In this document: positions 7,394 to 16,201 of the stretch, piece by piece | Position numbering within the stretch: the stretch's first letter is position 1 | How the letters are laid out: each line of letters begins with the position of its first letter | Origin: Roseicyclus amphidinii | GTDB lineage: Bacteria; Pseudomonadota; Alphaproteobacteria; Rhodobacterales; Rhodobacteraceae | Length of the DNA: 32,883 nucleotides | Direction of reading: 5' to 3' | NCBI RefSeq assembly: GCF_030163755.1 | Contig: NZ_JASJOE010000039.1 | Coordinates: forward strand, 1 to 32,883 | Position numbers and translations under genes: made by a program | Notes under the pieces: generated by a model | Seen by the model: the letters and a program-made list of their open reading frames with translations, nothing else | Databases searched by the model: none | Told to the model about the DNA's origin: nothing

Positions 7394-10300
7394 CTAACCG
7401 CGTTGCGCGGCAAGGATGCGCCGGTAAACGGCGTGGAGATCCTCGGCCTGATCGGTCGAGCGGCGCAAGGCGGGGCGCAGGGCCTGCCTCGGGGCGGGCG
7501 GCTGGCGGAACCGGTCGGGCTCAGCCTCGATCCGCGACAGCGCCGCGACAAGGCCGCTGTGATCCGAGACATCGACGCGGAGCCCGTTTTCTCCCTCGGC
7601 CACATCGGCCCCGATCGCGCCGCGATCCGAGGCCACCACCCACAGGCCCAGCGCCAGCGCCTCGCGCGTCACCAACCCGTAGCTTTCCGGCCAGACCGAG
7701 GGCGCGATCAGAACGTCGATCCGGCCGTAGACCTCGCCCACCTCGGCCAGCGGGCTGCGCGGCAGGAACAGGACAGGCGTGGCGTTCCAGACCTCCTGGC
7801 GGGTCTGGCCGGGGGGCAGGCCGTGGTCCACGACGACCAGTTCGAGCGCGCCGAAGCGGCGGGCATGGAGCGCCGCCTTGAGAAGATGGAAGCCCTTGTG
7901 CCGCGCGGCCCCGCCGATATGCCCGAGGCGCACCCGCCCCGATCCCGCGGGCGCGGGCGCAGGCACCCGTTCGGGCAGGATCGAAACGCCGTTCTCGACG
8001 GCCTCGACCGCGGTCAGGCCGGCCTTGCGATGCAGATCGGCGAAGGCGTCGGAGACGGCCAGGACGGCCGCGGCCCCCGCCAGCCCCCGGCGGGTGACCT
8101 GCGCGCGCGCGGACAGGGTCGCGGCGGCTTCGGGGCGGAAATCGTAGGGTTCGGGCGTGCCGTCCGGCGCGACGACGAACTGGTGCGGCGACAGCCACCA
8201 TCCATCGTGCAGGGTGACCACGTAAGGCACGCCGCGCCGTCGCAGCGTATCGGTGACCGAGGCGGTCAGGCGCTGGATGCAATGGACATGCACGATGTCG
8301 GGCCGGATCCGCGACAGCAGCCGGTCGAAGACATCGCCCATGCGATGATCCTGCACGGCCATGGTGTCGATACCGTCGCGCGCGGTCACCGTCCAGACGC
8401 GCGCGCCGTCGCGGGCGTGGCAGCGGATCTCGTAGGGGCGTTCGCCCCCCTCGAGCGTGGCGACCACGTCGATCTCGTAGGCGTCGCCATGCAGGCGCAG
8501 CAGGTCGGCGACATTGTCCTGCACCACGCGGGTGGCCCCGCCGATATCCTGCGGCGGGTAGAAGACGTTGACGATCATGAGGCGCGTCTTGCCGCGCGCC
8601 GCAGCGGGGCGCACGGCCTCGAACATGGCGTCGAAGCCTGCGCCCATGACCTGCAGGCTGTAGTCGCGCATGACCTGCGCGCGGGCCGCCGCGCCGATCC
8701 GAGCGCGCCGGGCCGGGTCGTCGATCAGCGCCAGAATGGCGGCGACGAAGGCGTCCTTGTCCGCGGCGAGATAGCCGGTGGCGCCGTCCTCGATCACCTC
8801 GGACAGGGTCGCTGCGGGCGAGACCACGGAGGGCACGCCGAACATCGCGGCCTCCATCCACTTGATCTCGCTTTTCGCGTCGGTCAGCAGGGAGGGGGCC
8901 AGCACCGACAGGGCGATATCGGCCTCGGCCAGCTGGGCGACATAGGTCTCGAAATCCCAGGTGGGGCGGATGAGGCGCAGGTCGGGATGATCCGGGTCCA
9001 GCCGGGTGAAGGCCGGGAAATCGCCGACCAGCCGCACCTCGACCTTGCCGGGGCGGCGGGCGAGGATCTCGGCCAGCGCGGGCTCGAGGATTTCGGTGAA
9101 CTCGGCCTTGTGGGCCTTGGTGCCCGATCCGTAATGGAGGACAAGCTTGTCGCCGGGGGCTTTTTCGCGCCGCGCCACGCGGCCCTGCACCTGCATATGC
9201 GGGTGGCCCAGCGCGTTGCGATGGAGGAAGACCTGACCGCTGCGCACCACGCCCTGCATCGCGTCGCGGATCGTGGGCGTCGAAGCGATGCCGTAGGCGC
9301 ACAGGCTCATGGCATGGCGGAAGAGCGGCACGCCGCAGGCCATGGCGGCGTGATCCGCGGGCGTGATGCTGCCCGCGTAACTCGCCAGCGGCGGCGGAAA
9401 GACGGCGGCGTCGAAGATCAGGTCGTCGCAATCGTAGAAGGTCGCCAGACCCTGCTGCGCGGCTTCGGCGATCAGGTCGATCACCGGCGGGAAACCCGGC
9501 ACGCGGACGAAGATGACCGCGTCGAACGCGTCGAGCCGGTCGCGCAGCCGGTCGAGGTCGTGGGCCTGGTGAAACAGCTCGGCCTCGTAACCGGCGGCGC
9601 GCAGCTGGTCGATCTTCTGATCGGCGCGGTAGAGCTTGCATTGGTAGAGGTCGTCATTGGCCAGCACCGCCACCCGGCGGATCGCGGCCGACCGGCGCGG
9701 CGCCTCGAAGCGCGGGGTGCAGAGGGTGAGGGCTTCGGCGAGCTGGCCCTGCACCTCGGCCACCGACATGCGCGCGACGAAGGACCCGGGATCGCGCCAG
9801 ATCGCGTCGAAGATCGCCCGACCAAGATCGCGGCGGCGGCGGCTGAGGGCGACATCCGCGAACAGGGTGTCGGGGAAGGTCCGGGCGACCTTCAGCGCGT
9901 CGGCCAATCGACCCTGCCCCGCCAGCAATTCGGCCAGCGTGATGGCGTTGGCGCCGGTGTCCATGCCTGCGGGCACGGATTTGCGCAGCTGGATCTCGGT
10001 TCCCGGGCTGGTCCTGCCGTGCAGGAGGTCGGCCAGGTCGAGCGAAGCGCGCGCATGGCGTGGGTCATGGTGGAGCAGCAGGCCCAACAGCCCCTCGGCC
10101 GCGCCCGGATCGCCTGCACGGCGGCGCGCGCGGGCGAGGTCGAGGAGGAAGGCCTCGACCTCGGGGGCGCTGGGGTCCAAGGCCGCGGCCCCCGGAACGG
10201 GCAGCGTGGCGAGGTGATGGAGCGTCGCGGCAAGGCCCGCATCCGCGGCCAGATCGGCCGAGGCGGCGCGGAAGGCGGGCAGCGCCGAGAGCACCGCGTC

Positions 10301-11077
10301 GGGCAGGGTCACACCGCAGTGCATGGCGAACCACGCCCGCGGATTGGCATGCGCCCCGGCGCGGACGCCGCAAGCCGCCCAATGGCGGCGCAGTGCGGCG
10401 GCATCGCCGGGGGGCGGCGGCGCGACCCCGGCGAAGGCGAGCGCGTCGCGGTAGAACACCGCGTCAAAGGCGTGGTCGGGATGCGGCGCGATCCCCTCGG
10501 CCAGCCCGGTGGTGCAGAAATGCGCCAGCGCGGCCAGCCGGGTGGTTTCGGTCAGCTTGTGCCCCGCGGCCTCGGCGGCGACGGCGTAGAACTCGTGTTC
10601 GAAGACCTGTTCGAAGACCGGGCCATGCACCCCGCGCATCAGCCATAGATGCGCCTCGGTCAGGGCGGCCTCGGCCACCGCGACGCCCGCGCGGCGCAAG
10701 GCGCGGCAGGCCTCGGGCGCGGTCATGTCCTCGGGCAGGGCAAGGCCGTGGAACCGCCTGACAAAGGACGCATCCCAACGGTCGGGCGTGGCCATGCGCC
10801 CCTCGGCATGGCCGAACTCGAGATAGTGGAACACCGCCTCGCCGGGGCTGGCCACGGCATCGGCCACGTCGGGATTGGCGGCGAGATAGGCCCCGACGTT
10901 GAAGCCGCCCGCCAGCGCCGCGGCGTTGCGATGCGCAGCCAGCGTGCGCGCAACGCCCTGTTTGCGCGCCATGGCGCGATAGCGGACCTGCCAGTCCTCG
11001 GGCCCGCCGCGCAAGGTCAGCCGGGCCACCTGCCTGCCGATCTTGCGGAGGGTTCTCGCGGTCCCTGTTCCGAACAT
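7394..11077 (-). CDS. Large two-domain glycosyltransferase (two GT4-like domains) with N-terminal repeat module
   Basis: This 1227-residue protein probably assembles a surface glycan. Residues about 50-330 hold three related units of the form F-x4-Y...NPDV...HYxxxGxxEGR. A TPR-like helical stretch follows. The first GT-B domain (about 455-830) contains YGSGTKAHKAEF and EIKWMEAAMFGVPSVVS. The second (about 828-1227) begins RLMIVNVFYPPQDIGGATRV, has HVHCIQR and VTLHDGWW, and ends with the GT4 acidic motif PSVWPESYGLVTREALALG. No signal peptide or membrane helix is apparent, so it should be cytoplasmic. ATG 11077 is used; ATG 11152, in frame, is an alternative that would leave only 65 bp to divergent gpmI. 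It converges with the RTX gene across 36 bp and lies near the capsule-export genes. Donor and acceptor sugars cannot be read from the sequence. Confidence 0.87.
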   Translation of the reverse strand: MFGTGTARTLRKIGRQVARLTLRGGPEDWQVRYRAMARKQGVARTLAAHRNAAALAGGFNVGAYLAANPDVADAVASPGEAVFHYLEFGHAEGRMATPDRWDASFVRRFHGLALPEDMTAPEACRALRRAGVAVAEAALTEAHLWLMRGVHGPVFEQVFEHEFYAVAAEAAGHKLTETTRLAALAHFCTTGLAEGIAPHPDHAFDAVFYRDALAFAGVAPPPPGDAAALRRHWAACGVRAGAHANPRAWFAMHCGVTLPDAVLSALPAFRAASADLAADAGLAATLHHLATLPVPGAAALDPSAPEVEAFLLDLARARRRAGDPGAAEGLLGLLLHHDPRHARASLDLADLLHGRTSPGTEIQLRKSVPAGMDTGANAITLAELLAGQGRLADALKVARTFPDTLFADVALSRRRRDLGRAIFDAIWRDPGSFVARMSVAEVQGQLAEALTLCTPRFEAPRRSAAIRRVAVLANDDLYQCKLYRADQKIDQLRAAGYEAELFHQAHDLDRLRDRLDAFDAVIFVRVPGFPPVIDLIAEAAQQGLATFYDCDDLIFDAAVFPPPLASYAGSITPADHAAMACGVPLFRHAMSLCAYGIASTPTIRDAMQGVVRSGQVFLHRNALGHPHMQVQGRVARREKAPGDKLVLHYGSGTKAHKAEFTEILEPALAEILARRPGKVEVRLVGDFPAFTRLDPDHPDLRLIRPTWDFETYVAQLAEADIALSVLAPSLLTDAKSEIKWMEAAMFGVPSVVSPAATLSEVIEDGATGYLAADKDAFVAAILALIDDPARRARIGAAARAQVMRDYSLQVMGAGFDAMFEAVRPAAARGKTRLMIVNVFYPPQDIGGATRVVQDNVADLLRLHGDAYEIDVVATLEGGERPYEIRCHARDGARVWTVTARDGIDTMAVQDHRMGDVFDRLLSRIRPDIVHVHCIQRLTASVTDTLRRRGVPYVVTLHDGWWLSPHQFVVAPDGTPEPYDFRPEAAATLSARAQVTRRGLAGAAAVLAVSDAFADLHRKAGLTAVEAVENGVSILPERVPAPAPAGSGRVRLGHIGGAARHKGFHLLKAALHARRFGALELVVVDHGLPPGQTRQEVWNATPVLFLPRSPLAEVGEVYGRIDVLIAPSVWPESYGLVTREALALGLWVVASDRGAIGADVAEGENGLRVDVSDHSGLVAALSRIEAEPDRFRQPPAPRQALRPALRRSTDQAEDLHAVYRRILAAQRG

Positions 11078-11217
11078 GCCCGACACAGGCCTCAACCATT
11101 GCTCAACCCCGGTTGCATAGCCCGGCAGGCGGCCGGTGTCATCCATGGTCATCCGTGATGGCGTCGCCTTGCGCCTTCCCGGCGGGGTCCATAGAACCGG
11201 GGCGAAGGAGGCCCGCC

Positions 11218-12744
11218 ATGCCCAACGACCAGACGTCAAAGCCCGTTGTCCTGTGCATTCTCGACGGCTGGGGCATCGGCCCGACCGAGGCGGGCAATGC
11301 CCCCCTGCTGGCGCGCACGCCCACCATGGACCGGCTGATGGCGACCTCCCCGAATGCGACGCTGACCACCCACGGCCGCGCCGCGGGCCTGCCCGAGGGG
11401 CAGATGGGCAATTCCGAGGTCGGGCACACCAACATCGGCGCAGGCCGCGTGGTGGCGATGGATCTCGGCATGATCGACCTTGCGATCGAGGACGGGTCGT
11501 TCTTCGGGAAACCGGCACTGGCCGATTTCATCGCGGCGCTGAAGGAGAGCGGCGGGCGGGCGCATCTGGCGGGGCTGACCTCGCCCGGCGGGGTGCATTC
11601 GCACCAGTCGCATATCGTGGCCGCGGCCCGTGCGCTGGCCGATGCGGGGCTCGAGGTTCTGGTCCACGCGATCACCGACGGGCGCGACGTGGCGCCGGGA
11701 TCGGCCGCCGAGCAGGTCGCCGCGCTGGAGGCCGACCTGCCCGAGGGCGCGCGGATCGTCACCGTTTCGGGGCGCTATTACGCCATGGACCGGGACAACC
11801 GGTGGGATCGGGTGGAGAAGGCCTATCGCGTGATGGCGGAGGCCGAGGGCGACAGCGGGCCGGATGCCACCGGCATCATCCGCATGGCCCGTGACGCGGG
11901 CATCACCGATGAATTCATCCTGCCTGCCGTGGTCGAGGGCTACACCGGCATGGAACAGGGCGACGGGCTGTTCTTCGTGAACTTCCGCGCGGACCGGGCG
12001 CGCGAAATCCTCGCCGCGCTCGGCGACCCGGATTTCGACGGCTTCGACCGCGGGCCGCGCCCGCCGCTGGTGGCCCGGCTGGGGATGGTGGATTACTCGA
12101 AGGCCCATGACGCCTACATGACCACGATGTTCCCCAAGCAGGAGATCGTGAACACGTTGGCCGAATGGGTGGCGAAACAGGGGCTGCGGCAGTTCCACAT
12201 CGCCGAGACCGAGAAATACCCCCATGTCACCTTCTTCCTGAACGGCGGCAAGGAGCCCCCCGTGCCGGGCGAAACGCGCTACATGGCGGCATCCCCCAAG
12301 GTCGCCACCTATGACCTGCAGCCCGAGATGTCGGCAGGCGAAGTGACCGATCATCTGGTCGAGGCGATCGGCGCGGGGCATGACCTGATCGTGGTGAACT
12401 ACGCCAACCCCGACATGGTCGGCCACACCGGCGATCTGTCCGCCGCGATCAAGGCTTGCGAGGCGGTCGACGCGGGCCTCGGCCGTGCGGTGGCGGCGCT
12501 GGAGCAGGTGGGCGGCGCGATGATCGTCACCGCCGACCACGGCAATTGCGAGACGATGATCGACCCCGTGACCGGAGGGCCGCACACGGCGCATACGCTG
12601 AACCCGGTGCCGGTGATCCTGTTCGGCGGACCGGACGGCGCCGGGCTGCGCGACGGCATCCTGGCCGATCTCGCGCCCAGCCTGTTGCAGCTGATGGGCC
12701 TGCCGCAGCCGCCCGAGATGACGGGGCAGACGCTTCTGACATGA
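11218..12744 (+). CDS. gpmI: 2,3-bisphosphoglycerate-independent phosphoglycerate mutase
   Basis: This is the manganese-dependent enzyme that interconverts 3- and 2-phosphoglycerate in glycolysis and gluconeogenesis. The 508 residues match the family. Metal and catalytic elements are present: D16 in LCILDGWG, phospho-serine S66 in GNSEVGHTNIG, HAITDGRD, FRADRARE, NYANPDMVGHTG and TADHGNCE. ATG 11218 follows an excellent AAGGAGG (11205-11211). It heads a rightward operon: its TGA overlaps the ATG of the EnvC-like gene (ATGA at 12741-12744), so translation is probably coupled. Confidence 0.97.
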   Translation: MPNDQTSKPVVLCILDGWGIGPTEAGNAPLLARTPTMDRLMATSPNATLTTHGRAAGLPEGQMGNSEVGHTNIGAGRVVAMDLGMIDLAIEDGSFFGKPALADFIAALKESGGRAHLAGLTSPGGVHSHQSHIVAAARALADAGLEVLVHAITDGRDVAPGSAAEQVAALEADLPEGARIVTVSGRYYAMDRDNRWDRVEKAYRVMAEAEGDSGPDATGIIRMARDAGITDEFILPAVVEGYTGMEQGDGLFFVNFRADRAREILAALGDPDFDGFDRGPRPPLVARLGMVDYSKAHDAYMTTMFPKQEIVNTLAEWVAKQGLRQFHIAETEKYPHVTFFLNGGKEPPVPGETRYMAASPKVATYDLQPEMSAGEVTDHLVEAIGAGHDLIVVNYANPDMVGHTGDLSAAIKACEAVDAGLGRAVAALEQVGGAMIVTADHGNCETMIDPVTGGPHTAHTLNPVPVILFGGPDGAGLRDGILADLAPSLLQLMGLPQPPEMTGQTLLT

Positions 12745-13874
12745 TCCTGCGCACGGCCCTTGCCGCCCTTCTGCTTCTGAGCGCCCCGGCGCGAGCCGAG
12801 CTTGACGCCGCCGCCACCGCGTCGCGCGCAGCCGAGATGCTGGAGCAGGCGGGCTTTGCCCTGCTGGAAGCCGACGGCGCACGCGACCGGGTCGAGGCGC
12901 TGACCCAGACCGTCCGCGCCTACGAGGAGGGGCTTCTTGCCCTGCGCGAGGGCATCCGGCAGGCGGCGCTCAGGGAGCAGACGATCCTCATGGTCTTCGA
13001 GGCCGAGCGCGACCGGCTCTCGCGGCTTTTGGGCGTGCTGCAAAGCATCGAGGGCGCGCCCGCGCCGCTTCTGATGATGCACCCCGAGGGGGCGCTGGGC
13101 ACGGCGCGCTCGGGGATGATCGTCTCCGAGATCACCCCCGCCGTCGCCGAGGAGGCCCGCGCGCTGCGCGGCCAGTTGCAGGAACTGGCGACGCTGCGCG
13201 GCCTGCAGGACGGCGCGGTCGCGCAGCTGTCCGAGGCGCTGGAACGGGCGCAGGACGCGCGCAGCGCCCTGAGCCAGGCGATTGCCGACCGGCGGATGCT
13301 GCCCGAGAATTTCACGCGCGACGAGATCGCAATGGCCGAGCTTCTGGACAGCGTCGATTCGCTCGACAGTCTTGCCGCGCTGCTGTCGGCGGACCCGCCC
13401 GAGGCCGCGCCGGAGCTGCCCGATTTCGCGCAGGCCCGCGGCGACCTGCCGCTGCCGGTTCTGGGCACGCCGCTCCGCGCCTTCGGCGAGGCGGACGCGG
13501 CGGGGGTCACCCGGCCCGGCCTGGTCCGCGCCACGCGGCCCCGCGCGCTGGTCACGGCGCCCTGGCCCGCATGGGTCCGGTATGCCGGGCCGCTTCTGGA
13601 CTACGGAAATGTGATCATCCTCGAACCCGAAGGGACCTACCTTATGGTTCTCGCGGGGCTCGGCACCCTTTACGTGAGTGCCGGTGACCTCGTGGCCTCG
13701 GGGGCTCCGCTGGGGTTGATGCCCGGTGGGGCGGACGGCGGAGATGAAGATTTGATCCTGCGTGAGCCGCAAAGCGGTGGCGCCGGGCTGACAGAAACGC
13801 TCTATATCGAGTTGCGGGAGAACGGTGCGCCCGTCGACCCGGCGGAATGGTTCACCGAAACGGCGCGAGACTGA
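12741..13874 (+). CDS. envC: Murein hydrolase activator EnvC-like protein (degenerate LytM/M23 domain)
   Basis: EnvC-type proteins activate amidases at the division septum. The 377-residue product begins with a signal peptide (MILRTALAALLLLSAPARA). A coiled-coil region of about 200 residues follows (EMLEQAGF..., LERAQDARSALSQAIADRR), then a C-terminal LytM-like domain. In that domain the zinc ligands are gone: the segments matching YAHL and HLHFE read LAGL and LYIEL. The closing ELRENGAPVDPAEW is typical of the fold. Loss of the metal site fits an activator rather than an active peptidase. It starts inside the gpmI stop, and ctpA follows after 18 bp. Confidence 0.88.
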   Translation: MILRTALAALLLLSAPARAELDAAATASRAAEMLEQAGFALLEADGARDRVEALTQTVRAYEEGLLALREGIRQAALREQTILMVFEAERDRLSRLLGVLQSIEGAPAPLLMMHPEGALGTARSGMIVSEITPAVAEEARALRGQLQELATLRGLQDGAVAQLSEALERAQDARSALSQAIADRRMLPENFTRDEIAMAELLDSVDSLDSLAALLSADPPEAAPELPDFAQARGDLPLPVLGTPLRAFGEADAAGVTRPGLVRATRPRALVTAPWPAWVRYAGPLLDYGNVIILEPEGTYLMVLAGLGTLYVSAGDLVASGAPLGLMPGGADGGDEDLILREPQSGGAGLTETLYIELRENGAPVDPAEWFTETARD

Positions 13875-13892
13875 GACGAAGGACAGGACGGC

Positions 13893-15227
<1,335 letters not shown>

Positions 15228-15232
15228 CGGCC

Positions 15233-15706
15233 GTGACGTCGGACGCGTTCGCGCACCTGCCCTATCGCCCCTGCGTGGGCGTGGTGTTGATGCACCCCGA
15301 CGGGCGCGTCTTCGCCGGGCGGCGCGCCGACATGGCCACGCCCGCCTGGCAGATGCCGCAGGGGGGCATCGACAAGGGCGAGACCCCGGTCGAGGCCGCC
15401 TTGCGCGAGCTGCGGGAGGAAACCGGGGTCGGGGCGGCGCATGTCACCGTTCTTGGGGAAACGGCGGACTGGCTGCCCTACGACCTGCCGCCCGAGGTTC
15501 TGCCCTATCGCGGCAAGTATCGCGGGCAGACCCAGAAATGGGTTCTGATGCGGCTCGACGCGGGCGACGGGGTGATCGACCTTGCCCACGAGGACGTGGA
15601 GTTTTCGGACTGGCGCTGGATGAGCGGGGCGGAGTTGCTGGCGCTGATCGTGCCCTTCAAGCGCCCGATCTACAAGGCGGTGCTGTCGGAGTTCGGGCTG
15701 CTCTGA
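15233..15706 (+). CDS. rppH: RNA pyrophosphohydrolase RppH (Nudix)
   Basis: RppH removes pyrophosphate from the 5' end of mRNAs, which opens them to RNase E decay. The 157-residue protein begins at GTG 15233, five bases after the ctpA stop, with a poor ribosome site that suggests coupling. The opening YRPCVGVVLMHPDGRVFAGRR and WQMPQGGIDKGE are diagnostic of RppH. The Nudix box runs over residues about 43-65, with REXXEE present as RELREETG. The later motif YRGQTQKWVLMRL is also typical. It is the last gene of the gpmI operon and converges with the VOC gene 6 bp away. Confidence 0.94.
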   Translation: MTSDAFAHLPYRPCVGVVLMHPDGRVFAGRRADMATPAWQMPQGGIDKGETPVEAALRELREETGVGAAHVTVLGETADWLPYDLPPEVLPYRGKYRGQTQKWVLMRLDAGDGVIDLAHEDVEFSDWRWMSGAELLALIVPFKRPIYKAVLSEFGLL

Positions 15707-15712
15707 CCCGTC

Positions 15713-16099
15713 TCATCCCGCCTCGTAGATCTCCAGCGGCAGGCCGTCGGGGTCTTTGAAGAAGGTGAAGCGCCTGCCGGTGATCTCGTCGGTGCGGATC
15801 GGTTCGACCGCCACGCCCTTCGCCTCCAGCGCCGCGGCCACCTGCGCCACGTCATCGACCGCAAAGGCGAGGTGGCGCAGCCCCTGCGCCTCGGGCGTGT
15901 CGGGGCGGGGCGGCGGATCGGGGAAGGAGAACAGCTCGATCTGCGCGCCGTCCGGCAGGGCGAGGTCGAGCTTCCACGAGCCCCGCTCGGCGCGGTGGGT
16001 CTCGGCCACGACGCGCAGGCCGAGCGTGTCGGTGTAGAACGCCTTGGACCGGTCGTAATCCGAACAGATGATCGCGGCGTGGTGGATGCCCTTCAGCAT
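15713..16099 (-). CDS. VOC-family (glyoxalase-like) protein, YaeR type
   Basis: This 128-residue protein has the vicinal oxygen chelate fold, with two beta-alpha-beta-beta-beta modules. Candidate metal ligands are visible at the expected places: H6/H7 in GIHHAAIICSDY, the glutamate in QIELFSFP, the histidine in GLRHLAFAVDD and the glutamate in PLEIYE. The sequence is closest to the SMU1112c/YaeR branch, whose substrate is not established, rather than to classical glyoxalase I. GAGGGG precedes ATG 16099. It converges tightly with rppH and diverges from dnaE2, leaving about 100 bp that hold the LexA-like site. Confidence 0.88.
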   Translation of the reverse strand: MLKGIHHAAIICSDYDRSKAFYTDTLGLRVVAETHRAERGSWKLDLALPDGAQIELFSFPDPPPRPDTPEAQGLRHLAFAVDDVAQVAAALEAKGVAVEPIRTDEITGRRFTFFKDPDGLPLEIYEAG

Positions 16100-16174
16100 G
16101 GCGGCCCCTCGGGATGCGGTTGCGCCCCCCTCCTGCCCCATCGCCGCGCGCCTGCCAAGCGGGACTCCAAATGA

Positions 16175-16194
16175 GAACAAAAGGTGAATATACT
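16175..16194 (+). promoter_or_regulatory. LexA-like box overlapping a -10 element upstream of dnaE2
   Basis: GAAC (16175-16178), seven bases, then GAAT (16186-16189) match the alphaproteobacterial LexA operator GAAC-N7-GAAC at seven of eight positions. A good -10 hexamer, TATACT (16189-16194), begins at the last base of the box, so a bound repressor would block RNA polymerase. No convincing -35 was seen. Transcription from this -10 would begin at about 16201. Confidence 0.6.
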
Positions 16195-16201
16195 GCCGGA
16201 C

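Noticed and set aside
4850-10648. Very long antisense frames over the RTX gene (minus, 772 residues) and over the glycosyltransferase gene (plus, 1081 residues)
   Set aside because: They are low-complexity shadows of high-GC codon usage, with no family motifs, while the opposite strand has clear domains.
16184-16186. GTG 16184 as the dnaE2 start
   Set aside because: It lies inside the LexA-like box and upstream of the predicted transcription start. The family N-terminus begins at ATG 16202.
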